From NCBI RefSeq assembly GCF_002305875.1, contig NZ_CP022098.1, positions 4,526,001-4,590,000 on the forward strand: a stretch of 64,000 nt of DNA, read 5' to 3'. Origin of the DNA: Cystobacter fuscus. GTDB lineage: Bacteria > Myxococcota > Myxococcia > Myxococcales > Myxococcaceae. The notes beneath the pieces were generated by a model that was not told the origin of the DNA, ran no database searches, and saw only the letters and a program-made list of their open reading frames with translations. Position numbers and translations under genes: made by a program. Below are positions 1 through 8,870 of the stretch, piece by piece (the stretch's first letter is position 1; each line of letters starts with the position of its first letter).

Positions 1-246
1 GACACCGCGACCAGCCCCTTCATCGAAGGTTCGAAGTGTCCCGAGGTCATCCGAGCCAAGATTCGCAAAGAGGTGAGCGATGAATTCGAAAGATACGCAG
101 CCATCCTCAAGGATCCCGTGACTCCGGCAGCGGGCCTCGAAGTCATTACCAACAATGCGGAGGCCGCGAGCTATTTCGTGTCTCTCATGAAGCTGTTCAA
201 CATTCCGGGAAGAGTCCGCATCATCACGGGAGGGACGGCTCCATGA
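1..246 (+). CDS. 3' end of a probable polymorphic toxin (SitA-type, REase-fold tip), partial
   Basis: An open frame runs from the first base to a TGA at 244-246 (81 codons) with no plausible start inside the window, so the gene begins upstream. The visible part is a charged helix (IRKEVSDEFERYAAIL) followed by GLEVITNNAEAASYF and a closing IPGRVRIIT strand. From memory, this ending resembles the tips of restriction-endonuclease-fold toxins on myxobacterial SitA lipoproteins; that is family recall, not a search result. The stop overlaps the next start as ATGA, the usual toxin-immunity arrangement. It could instead be an unrelated hypothetical protein. The lipoprotein half and catalytic residues are not visible. 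Confidence 0.5.
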   Translation, partial: DTATSPFIEGSKCPEVIRAKIRKEVSDEFERYAAILKDPVTPAAGLEVITNNAEAASYFVSLMKLFNIPGRVRIITGGTAP

Positions 247-977
247 AATACTTCCTCATCACTCTTTCGGATTGGCGATTCTCCGCCGAGGATCTTACCC
301 GGAAGATGCTCGCACGTTGGCCCGGCGCCATCTTCCAGGAGACGAATCCCGAGAGCATCTCTTGCTTCGAGTTCGAGCTACCCATGGCTCATTCCACGCT
401 TCACGGCGCCATGCACCGGGATGGCGAGTGCATCCCTTTCAGCGCGGACATTCGTGACATCGCCGAGTTCTCGCTTTGGGTCCGCTCCTTTGTTCCCGAG
501 GCCGAGCGCCTCCACTTCTGTGACGAGGGGGGGAGCGGTCAGCTCGATTTGCGGCCTGACACCTCGTCTTCCGACATCCTCCGCCTGTTCGACTACGTCC
601 CTCCTCCCCCAGGGTGGAAGAACTATTCTCTCATCGCCAGGCCTCAATGGACACTTGCCGCCCACGAGCTCGCTCGACTCCTGCTTCTTCGTTGGCCCAG
701 CGCCCAGGTCCAACTCAAGACGGAGAGCCACGAGCCCAGGCCTGTCTCCTTCCAGGTGCCGATGAAGCACTCCACCCTGACCGGCTCCCTCTACCGCCCG
801 GTGCCTGGCCTCGACTTCACGGGGGATTCGCGCGACTGCGCTGAATTCTCGCTCTGGTGCCGCTCCATCTTGGTGGCCGAGCAAATCTCCGTCTCCGGTG
901 ACAACCACTTCATCACCCTTCATCCCACCACCACGGTGGAAGATTTCCTCCGGACCCTTGGTGCACCACCCTCCTGA
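243..977 (+). CDS. Putative immunity protein with two tandem copies of one domain
   Basis: This 244-residue protein has no signal peptide. It is made of two homologous halves, about residues 3-116 and 127-241. Matching pieces are PMAHSTLHGAMHR with PMKHSTLTGSLYR, DIAEFSLWVRSFV with DCAEFSLWCRSIL, and RKMLARWPGA with RLLLLRWPSA. It overlaps the preceding toxin-like gene by four bases and is probably translationally coupled to it. Position and cytoplasmic character suggest a cognate immunity protein (SitI-like). I do not recognise a named immunity family. The duplication may reflect duplicated specificity or two-site binding; that is inference. Confidence 0.6.
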   Translation: MKYFLITLSDWRFSAEDLTRKMLARWPGAIFQETNPESISCFEFELPMAHSTLHGAMHRDGECIPFSADIRDIAEFSLWVRSFVPEAERLHFCDEGGSGQLDLRPDTSSSDILRLFDYVPPPPGWKNYSLIARPQWTLAAHELARLLLLRWPSAQVQLKTESHEPRPVSFQVPMKHSTLTGSLYRPVPGLDFTGDSRDCAEFSLWCRSILVAEQISVSGDNHFITLHPTTTVEDFLRTLGAPPS

Positions 978-1173
978 CAGCACCTGAGCAGGGGAGCCGT
1001 GGCCTTATCTGGTTCTCCGCCACGCGAGCTGTGGGGATTCAACCCGGGCCCGTGAGCCGCGTTACAGCACTCGGTGCCGTTGTCCCACGTGACTTCCGGC
1101 ACATGCGCTCCTGGCGTCGGCCGGCCTACTGTTCGCGGCGTCACCGGGGCTCACCCTCTTCGAGGTCACATCC

Positions 1174-1833
1174 ATGCACGGACTCGGAAAGATTGTCATT
1201 GGAATGGTCACGTTGTTCGGCTCGTCGGCGCTCGCCGACCTTCCCCCCGTCAAACAAGCCAGCACCGTCTTCCAAGGCTGCAATTACTCGATCAAGTCGC
1301 AGCCCTACGAGGGAGTCGGGCCGGGAGGCGCGATCCTGGTCTATTACAAGATCATCCTTCAGCGTGAGCAGGGGCCCTACAACCTGTGCTGGTTTCCGCC
1401 AGCGACCCGGGAACTGCTCGACACGGGCTACGAGCCGGAGCTGGCGATCACGGCCAATTTCAACGGGATCGTGGCGGCCTACGGCTGGACGACGTTCAGC
1501 CGGAGCACGGGCCTCTCGACGCGGATCAGCGTCCAGCAGCTCAACCCCTACTCGCCGAACCCGGATGTCCTGGAGGTCTCGAGGGAGTCGACGCTGGTGG
1601 CCTATCAGTTCGCCTCGCCCAGCTCCGGCGGAATGCCGTCCTCGCTCTTCCTGGACGGGCTCAAACTCCAATCGGGCAACCTCGAGGTGCGGGGCCGCCT
1701 GGCGGGCAACTGGGTGACGGCCGAGGAGGCTCCCTCCTCGGGGCCCATCGAGCTCTACGAGGGAGGCCACTTCATCGCCCTCTATCCTGACATCTTCAAC
1801 ACGGTGCAGCGGCCCCTCTTCGTCACCTACTGA
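1174..1833 (+). CDS. Secreted hypothetical protein
   Basis: This 219-residue protein starts at ATG 1174 and has a clear Sec signal peptide (about residues 1-21, ending SALA before DLPPV). The mature part is beta-rich with two cysteines (GCNYS near the start, NLCWF in the middle), which could form a disulfide. It ends with a short repeated-strand region. No catalytic motif is visible and I do not recognise the family. It stands alone on the plus strand, with about 196 bases upstream and 86 downstream. A periplasmic or extracellular location is the only inference I make. Confidence 0.7.
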   Translation: MHGLGKIVIGMVTLFGSSALADLPPVKQASTVFQGCNYSIKSQPYEGVGPGGAILVYYKIILQREQGPYNLCWFPPATRELLDTGYEPELAITANFNGIVAAYGWTTFSRSTGLSTRISVQQLNPYSPNPDVLEVSRESTLVAYQFASPSSGGMPSSLFLDGLKLQSGNLEVRGRLAGNWVTAEEAPSSGPIELYEGGHFIALYPDIFNTVQRPLFVTY

Positions 1834-1919
1834 GGGAGGCATTGGAAAAAACGGCCCCACCTGGACGACACTTCTCGCGATGACCTTGGGGAGCCGGGCT
1901 CGTAGACTGGGCGCCCCCC

Positions 1920-3053
1920 ATGCGGTTGCCCACGGCCTTCCATCCGCTCCTGTTTGTCTCCGCGCTCCTCACCTGGAGCGTGGTGGGAGTGCAGGGGCTC
2001 GTGTTCATGAACCTCACGTCTCAGCACCTGACCAGCGCCTCCGTGCTCGTGTGGTTCGTCGCCTTCGTCTCCTTCGGCGTGGCTTTCTGGCTCAAGGTGC
2101 GCGGGGAGGGCCGTCCCGGGGCCTCCCTTCTGGGCACCCAGACGGTCGCGGCACTGGCGGTGATCGCCACCGGCACCTCGGGCTTCGAGGGGGCGCTGCT
2201 CGCCATCATCTCCGGACAGGTGCCCATGTTCCTGTCCTCGCGCTCCACCCTCCTGTGGTGCGCGGGGCTGGTTCTCGCGAGCCTGGCCGTCTACCTCTTC
2301 CTGTACCCGCCCCTGGACGCGCTGGCGTCGGCGGGCGGCTACGCGGGCTTGCTGGTGTTCACCGCCACCGCGGCCCACATCCAGCAGCGGGAGTTGGACG
2401 GGCGCCGGGAACTGGCCCGGCTGCATGCGCGGCTGGAGGCCGCCCAGGCGCTGCTCGCCGAGCGGGAGCGCGAGCAGGAGCGGCTGCGCATCGCGCGGGA
2501 GTTGCACGACTCGCTCGGCCACCACCTCACGGCCCTTTCTCTCAACATCGAGGCGGCCTCGCACTCCATGGAGGGCCCGGGTCTCGAGCACGTGCGCCGC
2601 GCACAGAAGGTGGCCCGGACACTCCTGCGCGAGGTGCGCGAGGTGGTGTCCTCCCTGCGCGAGGGACCGCTCCAGCTCGGCCCCGCCCTGGCCGATCTGA
2701 CGCGCGAGGTGCCCGGGCTCCAGGTGCACCTCCAGGTGGCGGAGGGACTCTCCATCACCGAGCCCGCCGCGGCCCACTGCCTGCTGCGCTGCGTCCAGGA
2801 GGTCATCACCAACACGCTGCGCCACGCCTCCGCGCACCATCTGTGGATCGACGTTGTCTCCACCGGAGAGGGCGCGCTCCGGCTCCATGCGAGGGATGAT
2901 GGCGTGGGCGCGGTGGCGCTCGAGCCCGGCGCGGGGCTCACGGGCATGCGCGAGCGCTTCACCCAGCTCGGCGGAAGCCTGGAGTGGCGTCTGGTGGCCC
3001 GGCGGGGCGTGGAACTGGTGGCGTGGTTGCCCACGCGAGGAGCCCAGGGATGA
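1920..3053 (+). CDS. Membrane sensor histidine kinase, NarL/HisKA_3 type
   Basis: This 377-residue protein has an N-terminal module of about four to five membrane helices (residues 8-165) with no large periplasmic domain. A coiled-coil linker follows, then the HisKA_3 dimerisation helix RIARELHDSLGHHL with the phosphoacceptor His196. The HATPase_c domain shows the N box (VITNTLRHASA), G1 (DDGVGA) and GLTGMRER. This is the class that phosphorylates LuxR-type regulators. It overlaps the downstream response regulator by ATGA, so the two are an operon and cognate pair. The ligand is unknown; the compact membrane sensor suggests an envelope or small-molecule stress signal. Confidence 0.9.
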   Translation: MRLPTAFHPLLFVSALLTWSVVGVQGLVFMNLTSQHLTSASVLVWFVAFVSFGVAFWLKVRGEGRPGASLLGTQTVAALAVIATGTSGFEGALLAIISGQVPMFLSSRSTLLWCAGLVLASLAVYLFLYPPLDALASAGGYAGLLVFTATAAHIQQRELDGRRELARLHARLEAAQALLAEREREQERLRIARELHDSLGHHLTALSLNIEAASHSMEGPGLEHVRRAQKVARTLLREVREVVSSLREGPLQLGPALADLTREVPGLQVHLQVAEGLSITEPAAAHCLLRCVQEVITNTLRHASAHHLWIDVVSTGEGALRLHARDDGVGAVALEPGAGLTGMRERFTQLGGSLEWRLVARRGVELVAWLPTRGAQG

Positions 3054-3691
3054 TCCGCATCGTCCTGGCGGATGACCATACGCTGGTGCGCGAGGGCATT
3101 CGCAGCCTGTTGGAGTTCACCCCGGACCTGCGGATCGTGGGGGAGGCGGCCGATGGGAACGAGGCCCTGCGGCTCGTGGCCGAGCTGGATCCAGACGTCG
3201 TGTTGATGGACGTGCGGATGCCGCGGATGAGTGGACTGGAGGCGTTGCGCGCGCTGCGGCGCACGGATCCGCACCGGCGCGTGGTGTTGCTCACCACGTT
3301 CGATGAGGACTCGGTGTTGCGGGAGGCGCTGCGCGTGGGGGTCCAGGGCTTCCTGCTCAAGGACGTGACGCGGGATCAGCTCGCCGAGGCGCTCCATCGG
3401 GTGGCGGCCGGGGAGACGTTGCCCCTGCCCGGGCTGCATGGACAGGTGTCGCGTGGAGTCGCGGAGCTGCCGCGGGACTTTCCGCACGCGGAGCAACCCG
3501 AGTGCCTCACCCGCCGGGAACTGGAGGTGCTGCGCCTCATCGCCCGGGGCCTGAGCAACCGGGAGATCGCCGAGGCGCTGGGCACCGCCGAGGGCACGGT
3601 GAAGAACCAGACGTCCAACATCCTCGCCAAGCTGGGAGTCCGGGATCGCACCCGGGCCGTGCTCCGGGGCATGGAGCTGGGCTGTCTTTGA
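3050..3691 (+). CDS. Response regulator, receiver plus LuxR-type HTH
   Basis: This is a 213-residue NarL/FixJ regulator. The receiver has the acidic pair ADDH near the N terminus, the phosphorylated Asp in VVLMDVRMP, and conserved Thr and Lys (LLTTF, LLKDV). The C-terminal LuxR HTH begins LTRRELEVLRLIARGLSNRE and ends near residue 205. I chose ATG 3050, not the further-upstream GTG, because it overlaps the kinase stop as ATGA and starts directly at the receiver strand. The partner is the preceding kinase. A hairpin just after the stop probably ends the transcript. Targets cannot be read from the sequence. Confidence 0.92.
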   Translation: MIRIVLADDHTLVREGIRSLLEFTPDLRIVGEAADGNEALRLVAELDPDVVLMDVRMPRMSGLEALRALRRTDPHRRVVLLTTFDEDSVLREALRVGVQGFLLKDVTRDQLAEALHRVAAGETLPLPGLHGQVSRGVAELPRDFPHAEQPECLTRRELEVLRLIARGLSNREIAEALGTAEGTVKNQTSNILAKLGVRDRTRAVLRGMELGCL

Positions 3692-3695
3692 GCCA

Positions 3696-3723
3696 GGGCG
3701 GGCCCCGGGGGTCGGGCCCGCCC
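3696..3723. terminator. GC-rich hairpin between convergent genes
   Basis: A perfect 10-bp stem (GGGCGGGCCC / GGGCCCGCCC) with an 8-base loop sits in the 39-base gap between the response regulator stop and the convergent chitinase stop. It lacks a long U tract, but its position fits a bidirectional terminator. Confidence 0.55.
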
Positions 3724-3730
3724 TCCATGC

Positions 3731-5317
3731 CTACTTCAGCGAGTCGAGGTAGGGGCGGTGGCTGTTGGTGAACTCGTAGTTGGCGAAGGCATCCCAGTTC
3801 ACCGACCAGGACATGAGGCCGCGGAAGCTCTTGTTGTTGGCGGGCGAGCTGCGCACGGTGTACGTGCCGATGGAGGTGCCCTTGACGAGGGCGTCCACGG
3901 CGCGCTGGACCTCGGCGGGCGTCGTGTAGCCGCCGCCCGCGTTGCCATTGGCGGGCAGGCCGATGACCACCTGATCCGGGCGGAGCGCGGGGAAGACGTT
4001 GCTCGCGTTGCGCCCCACGGGGAAGCCCGTGAGCAGCATGTCCGTCATGGCCACGTGGAAGTCCGCGTTGCCCATGTTGTGGTACTGGTCATCCAGCCCG
4101 GTGATGGGGCCGGAGTTGTAGTCCTGGACCTGGAGCCAGCTGAGGATGTCGCGCACGGCGTAGAGCACGGGCAGGTAGGCCCCGGCGCGGGTGTCACAGC
4201 CGGAGCAGGTGCCGCCGTAGAACGCGTAGCCGAGCTGCACGAAGAACGTCTCGGGCGCCATGGTGAGCAGGAACTTCGTGCCGAAGTGGTTGCGCAGGGT
4301 GCGGATGGCGGAGATGAGGTTGACCACCACGGGCGTCTTCGGGTTCTTGAAGTCCGCGTCCCCGGGGTTGATGGACAGCGAGTGCCCCTCGAAGTCGATG
4401 TCCATGCCATCGAAGCCGTACTTCTCGATGATGGAGCGCATGGAGTTGACGAAGGCGTCGCGCGCCGCGGTCGTCTCCAGCCGGACCTGGCCGTTGGCGC
4501 CGCCGATGGAGATGATGACCTTCTTGCCCAGGCTCTTGAGGTAGGCGACGTCCGCCTTGAAGTCCGCCTCGGAGGTGCCGTAGGGCGTGAAGCCGATGGT
4601 GCCGCCGGTGGAGCCATTGGTCGGCTCGGCGAAGGAGACGTTGATGACGTCCCACCTGGTGGAGACGTTGCGCAGCCGGATGAAGCCCGAGCCGTTGTCG
4701 AAGTTGTGCCAGTAGCCCACGAGGATCTTGCTGGGAACGTCACCCGTGGGAGGCAGGGGGGGATCCGTCACCGGGGACGTCGTCGTGCTGTAGGCGGAGC
4801 TGGCGGCGGAGCGGTTGCCGGCGGCATCGCGGGCCTTCACGGTGAAGGTGTACGTGGTGTTGGCCGACAGCCCGGACACCGTCGTGCTCGTCGTGGTGCT
4901 GGTGGCGGCCCCGGACACGCCGCCGCCGCTGAAGGACACCTCGTAGCCGGTGACGCCCACGTTGTCCGTGGAGCCCGTCCACGTGAGCGACACGCTGTTG
5001 GACGTCTTGCCCGGGGAGCTCAGTCCCGAGGGCGCCGTGGGGGCCTGCGTATCCGTCGGCGGCGGGGTGCCCGTGCGCTCCAACCACAGCGCCGGGACAT
5101 TGGGCGGCTCCCAGCCGGGCAGCGACGTATGGTTTTGACGGCAGTCATAACCCTTGCCGCCATACGTCACGATGTCGCTCACCGCGTAGCTGACGTTCGC
5201 CGCCCAGGCACCGCGATCCGCCGCCTGGGACAGCGCGGGGAACAGGCACAGCAACGCGATGGCGACGAGACAATGAAACCCTGAGCGGGAGGCGCTCTCC
5301 CGGGGTGATACGGCCAT
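3731..5317 (-). CDS. Secreted GH18 chitinase with carbohydrate-binding and FN3 modules
   Basis: This 528-residue exported enzyme would hydrolyse beta-1,4-linked N-acetylglucosamine in chitin. In order: signal peptide (to about residue 33, ending SQA); a CBM5/12-type chitin-binding module with AWAANVSYAVSDIVTYGG and a trailing LWLER; an FN3 domain with SLTWTGSTDNVGVTGYEV; a proline linker; then the GH18 barrel. The catalytic DxxDxDxE motif is complete (DGMDIDFE). SIGGANG and QDYNS match the substrate-binding strands. The start is ATG 5317, with GAGGAG upstream; the GTG six bases earlier is too close to that RBS. It suits predation or chitin scavenging. Confidence 0.92.
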   Translation of the reverse strand: MAVSPRESASRSGFHCLVAIALLCLFPALSQAADRGAWAANVSYAVSDIVTYGGKGYDCRQNHTSLPGWEPPNVPALWLERTGTPPPTDTQAPTAPSGLSSPGKTSNSVSLTWTGSTDNVGVTGYEVSFSGGGVSGAATSTTTSTTVSGLSANTTYTFTVKARDAAGNRSAASSAYSTTTSPVTDPPLPPTGDVPSKILVGYWHNFDNGSGFIRLRNVSTRWDVINVSFAEPTNGSTGGTIGFTPYGTSEADFKADVAYLKSLGKKVIISIGGANGQVRLETTAARDAFVNSMRSIIEKYGFDGMDIDFEGHSLSINPGDADFKNPKTPVVVNLISAIRTLRNHFGTKFLLTMAPETFFVQLGYAFYGGTCSGCDTRAGAYLPVLYAVRDILSWLQVQDYNSGPITGLDDQYHNMGNADFHVAMTDMLLTGFPVGRNASNVFPALRPDQVVIGLPANGNAGGGYTTPAEVQRAVDALVKGTSIGTYTVRSSPANNKSFRGLMSWSVNWDAFANYEFTNSHRPYLDSLK

Positions 5318-5424
5318 GTCCACACTCCTCGGATGGGAATACCGAGGAGAGAGAGACGGGCTTCTATTTTTTCGGGTCAGTGCCCGTTCTCGGTCCTGTC
5401 CTGACTATCGGGACTTGGCCGGGC

Positions 5425-6357
5425 CTAGCGGCCCAGCTCGGCGCGCAGCTGCTGGATGGCGGCGAGCAGGGGCGGCGGGTGCATGCTGCTGGGCACCTCG
5501 ACCGCGAAGCGCTCGAAGGCCTCCAGGGCCGCGGCCTTGTCGCCCTGCTTCATGGCGAGGGCGCCCAGGAACAGCAGCCCCTCCTGCGCGTCCGGGTAGG
5601 TGTCCGACAGCCGCAGCAGCTCGCGCCGCGCGCCGGACTCGTCACCCCGCACCGCCTGGAGCACGCCCTGGTGCACGCGCAGCTCCACGTTGAAGGGATC
5701 CACCGCCAGGGCGCGCAGGGTGACGCGCTCGGCCTCCTCGTACATCTGATTGCGGATGAGCTCGTGGCTCACGATGGACGCGGACTCCAGGTCCGCGGGA
5801 TTCTTCTGCAACTTCTCCCAGGCCTGTTGCAGCTCCGCGTCCATCTGGGGCGCGCCCTGCTGCTGCGCGTCCGCCGAGCCCATGGCCCCCGGAGGCACGC
5901 GGCCCGTGGCCGCCTCGTTCTCGCCCCGCGGGTGCTGCTCGGACACGAGCGTGTAGCCCAGCACGCCGAAGAACAGCACGATGCCACCGCCCCACAGCGC
6001 GCCCTTGAACTGTTGCGACAGGAAGCCGGTGAGGGCGGGAGCGGGCGCGGAGGGAGCGGGCGCCTTGTCGCGGGCCTTGAGGTGCTCGTCCCGGGCGCGC
6101 AGCGCGGCCACGGCCTCCTGCTCCAGCCGGGAGCGCTCCGCCTCGTAGCGCTCGGGCGCCAGGGCGTGCTTGTCCGCCGCGAGCTCCTTGAGCTGCTCGA
6201 TGCGCGACTGGTAGCGCCGCTCCAGGTCCTCGAGCACGTCATCGCGCGAGGAGGAGGGCGCGCCCTTGCGGCGCTGGGTGAGGAGGAAGAGCACCGCGGC
6301 GATGACGCCCACCGCGAGCACGGCGAGGCCAGGAGTCCAGTTGGTGGGAGGGTTCAT
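5425..6357 (-). CDS. CcmI-like TPR protein, cytochrome c maturation
   Basis: This 310-residue membrane protein carries TM1 at about residues 9-26, then a charged coiled coil (LEDLERRYQSRIEQLKEL onward). TM2 (ALWGGGIVLFFGVLGYTLV) leads into C-terminal tetratricopeptide repeats (about 180-305). This layout is that of CcmI/CycH, which presents apocytochrome c to the haem ligase. The start ATG 6357 overlaps the upstream ccmH stop. A much longer upstream frame exists, but it only reads through ccmH in the wrong frame. No other ccm genes are in the window, so this may be a split locus. Confidence 0.82.
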   Translation of the reverse strand: MNPPTNWTPGLAVLAVGVIAAVLFLLTQRRKGAPSSSRDDVLEDLERRYQSRIEQLKELAADKHALAPERYEAERSRLEQEAVAALRARDEHLKARDKAPAPSAPAPALTGFLSQQFKGALWGGGIVLFFGVLGYTLVSEQHPRGENEAATGRVPPGAMGSADAQQQGAPQMDAELQQAWEKLQKNPADLESASIVSHELIRNQMYEEAERVTLRALAVDPFNVELRVHQGVLQAVRGDESGARRELLRLSDTYPDAQEGLLFLGALAMKQGDKAAALEAFERFAVEVPSSMHPPPLLAAIQQLRAELGR

Positions 6358-6842
6358 TGATCCATCTCCCGGCGCACGGCCGCGAGGTACGGGTCCACGG
6401 AGTCGTCGGAGGGGGCGGGGCTGGAGGGGGCGGGCGCGGCCGGCGAGGGGGCCGGAGAAGGCGCGTGCCGCACCTGCCGGAAGATGACGAAGCCGCCGCC
6501 CACGAGCAGCACGAGGGGGCCCAGCCACACGAGCAGGTTGACGCCCTCGGCCTTGGGCTGCAGCAGCACCCACTCGCCATAGCGGGCGACGAAGTAGTCG
6601 CGCACCTCCTGGTCCGTCTTGCCCTCGGTGACCAGCTCGCGAATCTTGTCGAGCTGGGCACGCGCCATGGAGGAGGGGCTGTCGGCGACGGACAGGCCCT
6701 GGCACACCGCGCAGCGCAGCTCCTTGCCGAGCACCTGGACGCGCGCCTCCAGGCGCGGCTCGAGGGGTTCACTTCCAGCCTGCTGGGGCGCGTACTGGCC
6801 CGAGGCGAGCAACAGGGTGAGCGAGAGAAGGGCGGCGGTCAT
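6354..6842 (-). CDS. ccmH: CcmH, cytochrome c-type biogenesis thiol oxidoreductase
   Basis: This 162-residue protein has an N-terminal signal segment (to about residue 15). The CcmH signature follows: LRCAVCQGLSVADSPSSMA, with the redox CxxC, then QEVRDYFVARYGEWVLLQP. A C-terminal helix (LLVWLGPLVLLVGGGFVIF) anchors it. CcmH keeps the apocytochrome CXXCH thiols reduced before haem attachment. Its final residues overlap the start of the CcmI-like gene by four bases, so the two form a translationally coupled operon. An acidic, proline-rich tail of about 35 residues follows the anchor. Confidence 0.9.
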   Translation of the reverse strand: MTAALLSLTLLLASGQYAPQQAGSEPLEPRLEARVQVLGKELRCAVCQGLSVADSPSSMARAQLDKIRELVTEGKTDQEVRDYFVARYGEWVLLQPKAEGVNLLVWLGPLVLLVGGGFVIFRQVRHAPSPAPSPAAPAPSSPAPSDDSVDPYLAAVRREMDQ

Positions 6843-6979
6843 GGCGGTTCCTGGGGGCCGAGCCTACCTATCGTCCCGGACCGGGTGTTGCCCAGTGAAA
6901 CCGGGGACGGCGGGCGGGCATGGCCCCTGGCCGTCCGGCCGCTGCCCGGGCGCGAGCCCCGGTAATGGGGCCCTCCTCC

Positions 6980-7399
6980 TCAAGAAGGGCGGGGGGGACC
7001 GGCGGCGGGGCGGCCCTGGCGTATGAGCCGCAGGCGCAACAGCCCGGTGGCGATCAGGCTGAGCAGGCGGAACTCGGCGGGCTCCAGCTTCTTCACCGTG
7101 CGCACCAGGCGGCGGATTTCCGCGGGCTCCTCGGTGGGCCGGGCGGGGGCCTCCTTCGTCCAGAAGTTCTCCTGCGCGGGCGTCAGCCCCAGCAGCACGT
7201 CCGAGGGGATGCGGAGGATCTCACACAGCTTCTTCAAGGTGGGCACGCTCGGCAGCATCCCGCCGCGCTCCAGCCGTCCGTAGACCTCGGTGGCGAGTCC
7301 CACCCGCTCGGCGACGTCTTCCTGGGTGAGATTGGCGCGGACCCGAGCCGCCCGGGCCGCGGTCCCGATGGTCGATGCCAGTCCTCGTGGGAGTGCCAT
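6980..7399 (-). CDS. XRE-family transcriptional regulator
   Basis: This 139-residue protein has a classic XRE helix-turn-helix at about residues 12-68 (RVRANLTQEDVAERVGLATE, then LERGGMLPSVPTLKKLCEIL). The C-terminal half is helical and charged, with a leucine-rich end that could support dimerisation. It diverges from the kinase gene at 7644. The shared 244-base region holds TGACT/AGTCA dyads that are candidate operators. No phage or toxin-antitoxin partner sits beside it, so I infer a chromosomal regulator, probably autoregulated. Confidence 0.85.
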   Translation of the reverse strand: MALPRGLASTIGTAARAARVRANLTQEDVAERVGLATEVYGRLERGGMLPSVPTLKKLCEILRIPSDVLLGLTPAQENFWTKEAPARPTEEPAEIRRLVRTVKKLEPAEFRLLSLIATGLLRLRLIRQGRPAAGPPRPS

Positions 7400-7460
7400 G
7401 CCGTGCGGTCCTGATTGAGACGAGTGGAAGCCGTCCGGCCCGGTGCATCCGGGCCTCGGG

Positions 7461-7535
7461 TGACTTCTAAGATAGCTGGAAAAAGAGTGACTTCAAGAGT
7501 CATTCCACGAGCCAGGCCCGACTTTCGAGGTCGGG
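7461..7535. promoter_or_regulatory. Candidate operators between the XRE regulator and kinase genes
   Basis: A dyad TGACT-TCAAG-AGTCA lies at 7488-7502. The related half-site TGACTTCTAAG lies at 7461, 27 bases away. A second hairpin (CCCGAC-7-GTCGGG, 7517-7535) sits closer to the kinase gene. Paired, regularly spaced dyads in a divergent region beside an XRE gene suggest an autoregulatory operator; binding is not shown. Confidence 0.45.
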
Positions 7536-7643
7536 AGGTGGGGGTCGGCTCCCCCGGAAGCGTCATCGTTCTTGGTCCTTCGCGGTCCGCATGTTTACCT
7601 TTGGAGTCATCTGGCGGATACCCCCAAAAAGGAGCGCGTCATC

Positions 7644-8822
7644 ATGTCGAATCGGCAGAATCCGGATTCCTCCCTCAAGCCGTCCCCCCCGGTGGTGATC
7701 GAAACCGGAATGGCGAGTTTCGAACTCGTGCGTTCGCTGGGGCAGGGGCACCATGGAGAGCTGCTGCTCACGCGTCAGCGCTACGCGGGGGGGCTGGGGG
7801 GCTACACGGTGGTCAAGCGGCTCAACCGCGTGGTGCGCCAGGAGGACTACCAGCGGCTGGTGGAGGAGGCCCGCCTGGCGGGGCAGCTGCGCCACCCCAA
7901 CATCCTGGCGGTGCAGATGCTCGGGGGCAGTGCGGCCGAGCCCCTGCTCTTCGTGGAGTACACCGAGGGCCAGCGCCTGGGAGACGTGATGCGCCGGGCC
8001 GAGCGCGCCGGCCGCGACTTCTCCGAGGCGTTCGCCTGCTACGTGACGGCCGAGGTGGCCGAGGGGCTGCACTACGCGCACACCCTGGTGGACGACAGAG
8101 GCCGGCACCTGGGCATCGTCCACCGGGACGTGACGCCCCAGGGCATCCTCCTGGGCCGGGAGGGCGAGGTGAAGCTGGTGGACTTCGGGGCGGCCTGGTC
8201 CCGGCTGGAGGGGCGCATCTCCACCGAGGGTGACAGTGACCTGGGCAACGTGTCCTACAGCTCGCCGGAGCGGGCCAACCTGGATCAGCTCGACGGGCGC
8301 TCGGATCTCTTCTCCCTGGGGCTCGTCTTCCTCCAGCTGCTCACCGGCCGGCACCTGCTGGACGCCGAGCAACGCCACGAGGCGGAGCTGCTCGGCCGCC
8401 AGTTGCGCGCGCGGGGCGAGTCGGGTTGGGGGGGCCTGGAGGAGCTGAGCGCGCCGCGCACCGCGGACCTGCTCAAGCGCATGCGGGAGCTGCGCTCCGA
8501 GCAGGTGGAAGAGGCCATCCAGGGGCTGTCCGAGCTGCCCCGGGCCGTCCTCCGCCGGCTGCTCGCTCCCCGGCGCGAGGAACGCTTCGCCACGGGGGCG
8601 GAGCTGGCCCGGGTCCTGAGGGATCATGTGTGGTCCAAGGGATGGCGCTATGGGCGCCCCGAGCTGGTGGCCGAGGTGGCGGCCCTGGAGGGGCCCGTGC
8701 CGGGCGATCTGGAGGACTCGGGGGACGAGGCCCGCCGGGGGAGGGGGGAGGGAAGGAGCGCCCGGGGGGAGGGGGGCCTAAAGGACCCTGAGCCCTTGGC
8801 CCCGGGGTACGGGCCGTGCTAG
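7644..8822 (+). CDS. Ser/Thr protein kinase-like protein with altered catalytic loop
   Basis: This 392-residue soluble protein is of the eukaryotic-like kinase class abundant in myxobacteria. Visible elements are the glycine loop GQGHHGELL, the lysine VVKRL, a C-helix glutamate (VEEARLAGQLRHPN), HRDVTPQGIL, DFG (VDFGAAW) and SPERANL. The catalytic-loop asparagine, which helps bind the second metal, is replaced by glycine (HRDVTPQG instead of HRDxxxxN), so activity may be low or absent. Start ATG 7644 follows an AAAAAGGAG RBS; an upstream in-frame start would add 24 unconserved residues. The C-terminal 45 residues are low-complexity and acidic/arginine-rich. There is no membrane segment. Confidence 0.85.
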   Translation: MSNRQNPDSSLKPSPPVVIETGMASFELVRSLGQGHHGELLLTRQRYAGGLGGYTVVKRLNRVVRQEDYQRLVEEARLAGQLRHPNILAVQMLGGSAAEPLLFVEYTEGQRLGDVMRRAERAGRDFSEAFACYVTAEVAEGLHYAHTLVDDRGRHLGIVHRDVTPQGILLGREGEVKLVDFGAAWSRLEGRISTEGDSDLGNVSYSSPERANLDQLDGRSDLFSLGLVFLQLLTGRHLLDAEQRHEAELLGRQLRARGESGWGGLEELSAPRTADLLKRMRELRSEQVEEAIQGLSELPRAVLRRLLAPRREERFATGAELARVLRDHVWSKGWRYGRPELVAEVAALEGPVPGDLEDSGDEARRGRGEGRSARGEGGLKDPEPLAPGYGPC

Positions 8823-8870
8823 TCCGCCGCCTTCCTCTTTAAATCTACTGGTGTCAGAAGGAGTCGGGAG

